Positions 45,993 to 52,880 of a DNA stretch of 64,000 bases are shown in pieces. The notes beneath the pieces are model-generated. The model had not been told where the DNA came from. It did no database searches and saw nothing but the letters and a program-made list of their open reading frames with translations. Every line of letters begins with the position of its first letter. The stretch's first letter is position 1. Position numbers and translations under genes: made by a program. Source of the DNA: Bacteroides sp. 214 (GTDB lineage Bacteria > Bacteroidota > Bacteroidia > Bacteroidales > Bacteroidaceae); the NCBI RefSeq assembly GCF_010501015.1, contig NZ_QVML01000013.1, positions 1 to 64,000 of the forward strand, given 5' to 3'.

Positions 45993-46116
45993 CACTATGG
46001 TTGATGAACCATGAGCCATAGGTTGACGGAGTATGAGCCATAGGCTGAAGGAGCATGAAACTATGGCTGACGGGTCATGAGACTATGGCTGACAGGAGAT
46101 GAAACTATGGCTGACA
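45993..46116. repeat. 22-bp tandem repeat array C (5 full units plus a partial), reverse orientation
   Basis: Units start at 46007, 46029, 46051, 46073 and 46095, with a partial unit from 45993. Read on the minus strand they begin TGTCAGCCATAG and continue TTTCAT/TCTCATG, as in array A. Two units carry the inverted core CCTATGGCTCATG, as in array B. It therefore links the two other arrays into one family. Confidence 0.87.
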
Positions 46117-46247
46117 AGCGCACTTAAATAAGAGCTTTAAGCAATGCTTCTTTTGCGACTGTTTTTTGCTTCACTTCTCACTGTTTTTCGACCTGTTTCC
46201 CAGTGTTTTCTTACCACAAAAACAGTCAAAAATTGGTTGTGAATACC

Positions 46248-46329
46248 TTGTGAAGGATAAAAGAGGAGGTCTTCACAATCAACTCGCTTACTGTCAGTTA
46301 GTTATAGCGATATGTGAATGTGAAGACCT
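46248..46329. repeat. three-segment inverted repeat in the pectate lyase 3' region
   Basis: AGGTCTTCACA (46267-46277) is complementary to TGTGAAGACCT (46319-46329). Its CTTCACAA part (46271-46278) is also complementary to TTGTGAAG (46248-46255). The two stems exclude each other. It lies 80-160 nt beyond the pectate lyase stop. Confidence 0.6.
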
Positions 46330-46408
46330 ACTTTATAAAACTACATTTGGAGTGCGTATTAAACTATTGGGTTGATAAAATATGCACTAAATTAATTCTG
46401 CCAACGGG

Positions 46409-48709
46409 TTACTTCTTAATAACCTTTTTCTGTGTACTTCCTTCGCTTGTGATGATCTTTACAATGTAGTTGCCTGAGGCAAATGTGCTCATGTCTATGC
46501 TGTCGATATGTTTATTTGCCTTGAACAACATTACACCAGATAGGTTGTATACAGCGACGTTCTTTACTTCGGCATCCGATTTGATATACAGGTAATCGGA
46601 TACAACCGAGGGGTAGATTGCTGTTTTCTCTTTTGCTATATCTTTTATACTTGTTGCGTTCTTGCTTGCTACACTCATGTAGAACAGGTTCATGGTATCT
46701 CCTTTCTTGATGGTGTATGTGTCAGCCGGCAGGTCTATTGTGTAGATGTAGCTATCCGTTGTTTTGTTTACATCGTTTATTTTCACTCTTTTACCACCTT
46801 CATCGGTCATGAATACCAATGTTAATGTAGATTCCTCGGTGATGGTAAAAGAAATAACTGTGGCACTTTCCATCTTTAGGCATTGTGTCAGTGTCATTCC
46901 TCCATAGGTAACGGTTCCTTTGTCTGTAGAAAGATTACCGGTAATGCTGAAGAAACTGCTTTCCAATCCATTGGCTGTGAAGTTGTGTGTCATTCCACCT
47001 GCCGGAATTTCCGGGTCTGTAGGCTCTTCCGGATCTGTTGGGTCTGGATCGGGGGTTGTATTGCTTTCTTCGCGACCAATTTGAACAACGGTTCCCTTAT
47101 AGCCGGCTACTAATTTGCTTAAAGCAGTATTTATATCATAGCTGGCATCATCCGTTTCGGTAAAGCTGTATCTTAGGTCGCCTCCGTTTGTTCTCCCTGC
47201 GTAGGTAGTAATGGCTTCTTTGGCGTTATCCGGAGTCTCTACATTATAGGCATATATGATGTTTGCGTCCGTGTCGAAGTTATTGTATGAAGTGCCTCCC
47301 ACTACTGTAATGTACGTATCGGGCACTTTCTCATCGCGGGTGGCTGTTTCAATAGCATCCCACTGGCTTTTCGCGTTCAGCTTGTTTTGCGTATGATAAA
47401 CAAGTGTTCGGTTGGTGTTTACCATCTTGTTGCCGAAGGATTTAATCATACCCCCATTTTCTCCCGAGAAGGTACCGTTACCATTGATGATGTCTGTGCC
47501 TTGCAGCGAGCTAAGCATAGGGCGGGTGGCATTTCTGAAATAATTGTTTTCAACGAATACGCTCGACCCCATTGTAGCTCCTACACCATACTTGGCAATG
47601 CCATCGAAATAGTTATTGTACACATGTACCGTCATGGTGCGCACGCGTGGGTGGCGAGAGTCCGAATGGTCGAACCAGTTGTGATGATAGGTAATGTAAT
47701 TAGGTCCACTTTCGCTGGTCATGCCACAAAGTGACATCTTGCCCGAGTCCCAGAAATGGTTGAAGGAGAGGGTAACGTATTTGGAATTCGACTTCACGTC
47801 CAATGAACCGTCGCCTTTCGCTTGGTCGCCACCTTTGTTTTGACCATAGAAAAAGTCGCAGTGGTGCACCCATATATTAATATTGTCTGTGTCGAGTGAT
47901 ATACCATCGTCTGTGAAGTTCATCACACCGATATTGCGTATTTCTACGTTTCCTACACCTCGCACAAGTATCCCCCAACCGTTGATGGTGGCATCGTTGC
48001 CAATACCTTCCAACGTGTAATTCATTTCGAGGTCTTTACCACCCTTAACCTGAATGTAGTTGTTGCTGTTCAATCCGCTTACGTCGCTTGCTTTAATCTC
48101 TCCGATAAAACGAAATGCCATAGGTGTGGTATCATGCCCTTTTTGTTTGCCGGCTAAGATATCTACAATACCTGTGCGTGTTTCTGTGCCGCCTTTGCTG
48201 TTTACAATAACCTGAGTAGAGATTGTGTTGATAGATTTTGCCGTTACATAAAAAACTTTTGCACCCGTTTTCAACGTTCCATCATTATTGTAAGCTCCCG
48301 AAGCTGTTTTGTAGGTAGAGTTGGTAGAAAATGCAAACCCTTCTCTTACATGTGCTTTCACTTCGAGACTTGCAGTTACCGCTTGTTTGGAAGTATCTTC
48401 CATGAGCGTTCCTTCAACGTCGGTAGTAGGAACAATCTTCAAGATATAGTTACCGGCTTTTAGTCCCACAACATCGGCTCTGTAGTAGTCGGCATATTTT
48501 CTGATGAGCATTTCATCTATTTGCAGATATGTGTCGTCAGTTGCTGCAGCTTCTTTGTAATATACATGGTAGAAATCGGCACCTTCCATAGGCTGCCATT
48601 TGGCATATGCTGATTCCAGCCAACCGCTTGCTTCGGTAATGGTTACCTGTGCCCACATTTGTGTCATGCTAAAAAAAGCGAATACGAATAGTAATAATTT
48701 GTTTTTCAT
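46409..48709 (-). CDS. T9SS-secreted pectate lyase (PL1-like)
   Basis: A 766-residue exported enzyme. Signal peptide ~1-20 (ending QMWAQ). A fibronectin-like segment ~25-120 precedes a right-handed beta-helix (~150-480) with the PL1 landmarks INIWVHHCDF, DGSLDVKSNSKYVTLSFNHF, HHNWFDHSDSRHPRVR (catalytic Arg) and VENNYFRNATRP. A Pro/Asp/Glu linker (~555-575) and a beta-sandwich follow. The C-terminal ~80 residues (TAIYPSVVSDYLYIKSD, VAVYNLSGVMLF, FASGNYIVKI) are a T9SS sorting domain. It would cleave pectate by beta-elimination outside the cell. It is a lone gene, with no SusC/SusD pair nearby. Confidence 0.9.
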   Translation of the reverse strand: MKNKLLLFVFAFFSMTQMWAQVTITEASGWLESAYAKWQPMEGADFYHVYYKEAAATDDTYLQIDEMLIRKYADYYRADVVGLKAGNYILKIVPTTDVEGTLMEDTSKQAVTASLEVKAHVREGFAFSTNSTYKTASGAYNNDGTLKTGAKVFYVTAKSINTISTQVIVNSKGGTETRTGIVDILAGKQKGHDTTPMAFRFIGEIKASDVSGLNSNNYIQVKGGKDLEMNYTLEGIGNDATINGWGILVRGVGNVEIRNIGVMNFTDDGISLDTDNINIWVHHCDFFYGQNKGGDQAKGDGSLDVKSNSKYVTLSFNHFWDSGKMSLCGMTSESGPNYITYHHNWFDHSDSRHPRVRTMTVHVYNNYFDGIAKYGVGATMGSSVFVENNYFRNATRPMLSSLQGTDIINGNGTFSGENGGMIKSFGNKMVNTNRTLVYHTQNKLNAKSQWDAIETATRDEKVPDTYITVVGGTSYNNFDTDANIIYAYNVETPDNAKEAITTYAGRTNGGDLRYSFTETDDASYDINTALSKLVAGYKGTVVQIGREESNTTPDPDPTDPEEPTDPEIPAGGMTHNFTANGLESSFFSITGNLSTDKGTVTYGGMTLTQCLKMESATVISFTITEESTLTLVFMTDEGGKRVKINDVNKTTDSYIYTIDLPADTYTIKKGDTMNLFYMSVASKNATSIKDIAKEKTAIYPSVVSDYLYIKSDAEVKNVAVYNLSGVMLFKANKHIDSIDMSTFASGNYIVKIITSEGSTQKKVIKK

Positions 48710-48825
48710 ACTGTCATTAATTGGTATTAAATTGAATTCTCGTTTGTACGCTGCAAAGTTGCGTGTTTTTCTGTTGGGGGGGTGTGGATATTTTGTTTTT
48801 TATTGAGTAAAAATTGAGTGGTAAC

Positions 48826-48867
48826 AAAAAACGCCTATGCGATTGATTGGTCGCATAGGCGTTTTTT
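48826..48867 (-). terminator. terminator of the BlaI-M56 operon
   Basis: AAAAAACGCCTATGCGA (48826-48842) pairs perfectly with TCGCATAGGCGTTTTTT (48851-48867) around an 8-nt loop. The U-run exists on both strands. It starts 17 nt after the M56 gene stop. Confidence 0.92.
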
Positions 48868-48884
48868 TTGTTCAAAATAGCTTC

Positions 48885-50591
48885 TTAGTTCAGACGGAAT
48901 CTAACGGGTACGGTGTATTTCACATTTACGGCTACTCCCCGCTGTGTGCCCGGTTGCCATTTAGGCATTAGCTTAACAACGCGTATGGCTTCTTCCGCTA
49001 AATCGGCATTCTCGCCTCTCAACACAATAGGATCTTTAATGTTGCCCTCTTTGGTTACAACAAACTGCACGGTAACAATACCTTCTATCTTCTCGGCAGC
49101 TGCTTTTTGGGGGTACTTAATGTTTTGATTCAAGAATTCCATTAGCGCACTTATTCCACCCGGGTATTGAGGAGAGTTTTCTACCACTTCAAATACAGCA
49201 TCATTGTCTGCAGGCGATTTGTCTATACTTGCTGCCACAACTTCCACCTTCTTCTCTTGACTTACCGGTTGGGTAATCCTGAATCGTATAGGGATAGTGT
49301 ATTTTACTCTTACTTCCTTTCCTCGTTGCTTGCCCGGTTTCCATTTGGGCATGGAGTTTATAACACGCAGCGCTTCCGCGTCCAGCGAAGGTTCTACTCC
49401 GCGTAAGATAATCGCATCCGAAATACTACCGTCTTTATTAACGATAAACTTCACAGTAACTGTTCCTTCTATCTTCTTTTCGGCAGCTTTAGCCGGATAT
49501 TGAACATTTTGGCTCAGAAAACTCATCAATGCGGGTAACCCACCAGGATATTCGGGTGTTACTTCCGCTATTTCAAAGGCTTCTTCTTCGTCGTTTGTTT
49601 TCTTTTGCGGTTCCTGATCTTGTGGAAGCTGAGCTGTCTCCACTGCATCTTGTGTTATTTCCGAGCTTTCCGGCAATACATTCTTCAGTAGATTACTTGT
49701 GTTGCGGGCTACGCTGTCTATGTTGCTAATGAGTAGTAGCAGCACCAATAACGGCACAAACAACAGATACTTGGTTCTTGCAATTTGCTTGGTTCTTTTT
49801 TTGTTCATCATTTTAATTCTGTTTTTTAAAGGTAACACATTGAAATTATTATAAATGGTGGCTACTGATTTCTGATGTGTTAATCCAAGCAGATGATATT
49901 GGTAGGTTTTGCAATCATACCCTTGTTCCAATACCTTATTGTCGGCAAGGAACTCCAGGTTATTACGCACTTCTCTCTTTATCAACCAAATGAAAGGATT
50001 AAACCAACAAAGGGCACAAAACAATTCGCTGACAACTACATCGACCGAGTGCCATTCGCGGACATGTGTCGATTCGTGTGCAAGAATTTCTTCCAGCGCG
50101 TGCTCTTCGTGTGATTCGGGATGAACAAAAATCCATCGGAAAAAGGAGAAAGGTCCCTGCGCGTGGCTTAGCTTGTAAACCTTAACGCCCTGCAGGATCA
50201 TTTCTTTCGCCCTGAACCTGATTTTGAAGATACTGAATAACTGAATACAAAAACGGAGCATCAATAATAGAGCAATACCAACGTATAGCATCTGTGAGGA
50301 ATCAATAATGAAGTTCCTCCAATTGACGACTTCCGGCGTTGCCGCGCTGACTGTTATTTCGGGTAGGATGTTGGCAGCGTATAGGTCTGCCACAATTACC
50401 ATTGGCTCTTGCTCCCGCATCCATTCTTGAATGTTGAGCAGCGGATAAACCAACGACGCGGCGAAGAACGCTAGCAGCGTTATTCTGCGCCATCGGAAGA
50501 AGGTGTCCTTGTGAAAAAATAACCTGTAAAAAGCGTAAAACAGCACGAGTGCCATATTCACTTTTACGAAATAAATCAGTAGCGCGTCCAT
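48885..50591 (-). CDS. BlaR1-like M56 metallopeptidase with two TonB C-terminal domains
   Basis: A 568-residue membrane protein. Helices lie at ~4-22, ~38-52, ~100-120 and ~275-292. The zinc motif HESTH (172-176) and FLADNKVLEQG mark the M56 domain. In place of the penicillin-binding sensor of BlaR1, the periplasmic part has two tandem TonB-C domains: ~345-440 (PEYPGGLPALMSFLSQNVQYP) and ~475-568 (PQYPGGISALMEFLNQNIKYP). The copies are clearly related by duplication. It probably senses an envelope signal and cuts BlaI. It is 9 nt downstream of blaI. Confidence 0.9.
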   Translation of the reverse strand: MDALLIYFVKVNMALVLFYAFYRLFFHKDTFFRWRRITLLAFFAASLVYPLLNIQEWMREQEPMVIVADLYAANILPEITVSAATPEVVNWRNFIIDSSQMLYVGIALLLMLRFCIQLFSIFKIRFRAKEMILQGVKVYKLSHAQGPFSFFRWIFVHPESHEEHALEEILAHESTHVREWHSVDVVVSELFCALCWFNPFIWLIKREVRNNLEFLADNKVLEQGYDCKTYQYHLLGLTHQKSVATIYNNFNVLPLKNRIKMMNKKRTKQIARTKYLLFVPLLVLLLLISNIDSVARNTSNLLKNVLPESSEITQDAVETAQLPQDQEPQKKTNDEEEAFEIAEVTPEYPGGLPALMSFLSQNVQYPAKAAEKKIEGTVTVKFIVNKDGSISDAIILRGVEPSLDAEALRVINSMPKWKPGKQRGKEVRVKYTIPIRFRITQPVSQEKKVEVVAASIDKSPADNDAVFEVVENSPQYPGGISALMEFLNQNIKYPQKAAAEKIEGIVTVQFVVTKEGNIKDPIVLRGENADLAEEAIRVVKLMPKWQPGTQRGVAVNVKYTVPVRFRLN

Positions 50592-50600
50592 ATAATCGGC

Positions 50601-50966
50601 TTATTTTTCTTTTCCTTTTTCAATCATGCCAAGAATCTCTTGCAAGTCCTCGGCGGATATTTTGTTGTCTTTGGCAAAGAACGATACCATCTCTTTATAG
50701 GAGTTCTCGAAGTAGTTCTTTACCACGCCACTCATAAAGGTGCGTTTATATTCGCTTTCTTTGATGAGGGGTGTATATTCGTGGGTGTTTGCTACCGGAG
50801 TAGCTTTTACATACCCTTTTTTTCCTAAGTTTTTTACGATTGAGGCAACAGTAGTGTAGGGTGGAGCCGGTTTCTTGTACTTGGCAACAATGTCCCTGAT
50901 GTAGCATCTTTCCAATTCCCAGATGAACAACATCGCTTCTTCTTCTTGATAAGTTAACTTTTCCAT
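50601..50966 (-). CDS. BlaI/MecI/CopY family transcriptional repressor
   Basis: A 121-residue winged-helix repressor. MEKLTYQEEEAMLFIWELER starts the DNA-binding domain; PAPPYTTVASIVKNLGKKGYV is the recognition region and typical BlaI signature. The C-terminal helices dimerise and normally contain the site cut by the M56 partner. The ATG at 50966 is chosen since a -7 box lies at 50994-51001, downstream of the longer ORF start. Regulon unknown; no beta-lactamase is nearby. Confidence 0.93.
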   Translation of the reverse strand: MEKLTYQEEEAMLFIWELERCYIRDIVAKYKKPAPPYTTVASIVKNLGKKGYVKATPVANTHEYTPLIKESEYKRTFMSGVVKNYFENSYKEMVSFFAKDNKISAEDLQEILGMIEKGKEK

Positions 50967-50993
50967 TTCTATAGGCTTTAAACGTTTATGAAA

Positions 50994-51024
50994 CAAAGCT
51001 ACGAACAAATCGTAATAAAGCAAG
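50994..51024 (-). promoter_or_regulatory. promoter of blaI-M56
   Basis: On the minus strand CTTG (51021-51024), a 19-nt spacer and TAGCTTTG (50994-51001). The leader is about 20 nt. A BlaI operator would be expected near here but no clear TACA/TGTA dyad was found. Confidence 0.6.
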
Positions 51025-51069
51025 CGTTACTTGGTTAATTAATGCAAAAGATATTCGAAAAAGAATTAT

Positions 51070-51077
51070 TATCTTTG
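51070..51077 (+). promoter_or_regulatory. -7 box for the SGNH hydrolase gene
   Basis: TATCTTTG, perfect TAnnTTTG, 25 nt before the ATG at 51103, divergent from the blaI promoter. Confidence 0.55.
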
Positions 51078-51102
51078 GCAAACCATTGAAACACACTGTA
51101 AT

Positions 51103-52170
51103 ATGAAGCAGATAACCTTCCTCTTATCGCTCTTGTTTGTCTTTATGTCGGCAAGCGCACAACTTGTTTTCCACGATGCGGCTGAATTTCCGTTGCTGGG
51201 AAAGGCTACCAACCAAACTGAAACCCGTTACGAACGTTTGCCCGATTCGTTGAAGCAGATAACCCGCGAACCTGTGTGGCAACTGGGTAAGAATAGTGCC
51301 GGACTTGCTATTCGTTTCCGCTCCAACTCCACCACCATCGCGGCAAGATGGGAGTCGCTCAATAACTTTCGTATGAACCACATGACCGATACCGGTATCA
51401 AAGGGTTGGATCTTTATACCTTAATAGATGGAACATGGCAATTTGTAAATAGCGGGCGACCTTCGGGTAAGGTAACCCGGGCTACCATTATCAGAAATAT
51501 GGAACCAGCCGAGCGTGAGTATCTGCTCTTTCTGCCTTTGTACGACGGAGTTGTCTCTTTGGAAATAGGGGTAGACTCTCTTTCTTACATCACCCCGCCT
51601 CTTGTAGACCTCCCCCAACGAGAAAAACCTGTAGTGTGTTATGGTACCAGCATCATGCAGGGAGGTTGTGCTACTCGTCCCGGTATGGCGCACACTAACA
51701 TACTTTCCCGCCGTTTGAATCGCGAATTTATCAATCTTGGGTTTAGCGGCAATGCCTTGCTCGATTACGAGATAGCCGAAGTCATGGCAAATGTTGATGC
51801 TGCTATGTATATTCTGGACTTTGTGCCCAATGCTACGGTGGAACAGATAAACGAACGCGCGCGTCACTTCTATAATATAGTGCGCACGCGTCGTCCGGAT
51901 GTTCCTGTTCTATTTGTAGAAGACCCACGTTTTCCCAACGCCTTTTTCGACCAGCAGCTTGCCAAAGAAATACGTGATAAGAACGAAGCGATAGCCCATC
52001 TGTATCAAACCCTGCTGCAAGATGGCGAAAAGAACATTTACTTCCTCTCTTCCGAAAAAATGCTTGGCGATGACTACGAAGCTACGGTAGACGGAATTCA
52101 TTTTACCGACTTGGGGTTCTTACGCTATGCGGAGTTACTCTACCCATTGGTAGCAAAGTTGATATTTTGA
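51103..52170 (+). CDS. secreted SGNH/GDSL hydrolase with GxDLY N-terminal domain
   Basis: A 355-residue exported esterase-like protein with a signal peptide (MKQITFLLSLLFVFMSASAQ). Residues ~25-165 form the N-terminal beta domain with the GLDLYTL motif. The SGNH domain follows: block I VVCYGTSIMQGG (Ser), block II LGFSGNAL (Gly, Asn), block V VDGIHFTDLGF (Asp, His). Relatives deacetylate sugars or hydrolyse esters in polysaccharide breakdown. The 3' end overlaps the phage amidase gene by 36 bp tail-to-tail; the gene itself appears complete. Confidence 0.9.
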   Translation: MKQITFLLSLLFVFMSASAQLVFHDAAEFPLLGKATNQTETRYERLPDSLKQITREPVWQLGKNSAGLAIRFRSNSTTIAARWESLNNFRMNHMTDTGIKGLDLYTLIDGTWQFVNSGRPSGKVTRATIIRNMEPAEREYLLFLPLYDGVVSLEIGVDSLSYITPPLVDLPQREKPVVCYGTSIMQGGCATRPGMAHTNILSRRLNREFINLGFSGNALLDYEIAEVMANVDAAMYILDFVPNATVEQINERARHFYNIVRTRRPDVPVLFVEDPRFPNAFFDQQLAKEIRDKNEAIAHLYQTLLQDGEKNIYFLSSEKMLGDDYEATVDGIHFTDLGFLRYAELLYPLVAKLIF

Positions 52171-52620
52171 AAACTCCTGAGAATATTCAGTATAGACATC
52201 AAAACATGGACATTGTTTGGTCCACTCCCAACTATCTATTTTCCCGTCGCCATTAAGATCTGGGCTAAGGTTTCTATGGCCCGATAAGAACTTGATATTA
52301 TACTTGGGAATCAATTCATGCAAGAGCTTAAGTAGCGACTCTTTTTGAGCCGCTGTCCTTGTATCCGCCGATTTGCCTAGCGCATCTAGCCCGCCTTCGT
52401 AGCATATACCAATGCTTGCCGCGTTGTAGCCAATTGCATGAGCTCCCATTTGCCCTATAGGACGCATCGTTACAATGCGTCCATCCTTACGTATGTAATA
52501 GTGATATCCCCATGTACGAAATCCCCGAGCTATATGCGATTCTTTTACTTGTTCTTCGGTAAAGTCTTGTGTGATGCGTGTGGCAGCACAGTGAATAACA
52601 ATTCTATCTATAAATCTCAT
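52135..52620 (-). CDS. phage N-acetylmuramoyl-L-alanine amidase (endolysin)
   Basis: A 161-residue type-2 amidase of the T7-lysozyme class. Zinc and catalytic residues: His10 (VIHCAATR), His40 (GYHYYI), His115 (SGHRNLSPD), Lys135 and Cys137/Cys139 (KQCPCF). Between the last two lies DLNGDGKIDSWEW (121-133), an EF-hand/dockerin-like calcium loop. It cuts the bond between MurNAc and the peptide stem at host lysis. No signal peptide, so a holin or other release is needed; none is seen here. The last ~12 residues read into the SGNH gene's end. Confidence 0.92.
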   Translation of the reverse strand: MRFIDRIVIHCAATRITQDFTEEQVKESHIARGFRTWGYHYYIRKDGRIVTMRPIGQMGAHAIGYNAASIGICYEGGLDALGKSADTRTAAQKESLLKLLHELIPKYNIKFLSGHRNLSPDLNGDGKIDSWEWTKQCPCFDVYTEYSQEFSKYQLCYQWVE

Positions 52621-52624
52621 AACC

Positions 52625-52867
52625 TTATTTGTTTTCGAATTCGCTATTCTCCGGGTTTATATTAAAACTTCCGAAGTAATCTTCGGGCATATCTATTTCT
52701 GTGTAATTCGTGATTGCGTCCTGTATGGGTTCTGATAACACGCTACCATTTATGTCGCGAAAAATCATCCCAAGATAAATCTCAGCCCCGAATAACATAG
52801 AATCAGCTACTCGTGAGAACCATTTGCCTTCATCGGCTATGTAATATGTGTCTGTTATTTGTATCAT
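52625..52867 (-). CDS. small phage protein of unknown function
   Basis: An 80-residue acidic soluble protein, 4 nt upstream of the amidase and 13 nt after the giant tail protein. No transmembrane segment, so it is not an obvious holin. The position suggests a tail accessory or chaperone role, but no family is recognised. Confidence 0.6.
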   Translation of the reverse strand: MIQITDTYYIADEGKWFSRVADSMLFGAEIYLGMIFRDINGSVLSEPIQDAITNYTEIDMPEDYFGSFNINPENSEFENK

Positions 52868-52880
52868 AATCTATGTGGCT

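Larger units (their letters stand above)
45765..46408. other. intergenic region with repeats and hairpins
   Basis: About 640 bp without a supported gene between the fimbrial operon and the pectate lyase. It holds, left to right: a 10-bp-arm hairpin (45906-45941), repeat array C (45993-46116), a T-rich stretch with CTGTTTTT words (46150-46210), and a three-segment inverted repeat (46248-46329). A 69-codon plus-strand ORF at 46166 has no features of a real protein. Confidence 0.6.

Noticed and set aside
46166..46375. 69-codon plus-strand ORF
   Set aside because: Lies in a T-rich region with inverted repeats; no family, no convincing start signal.
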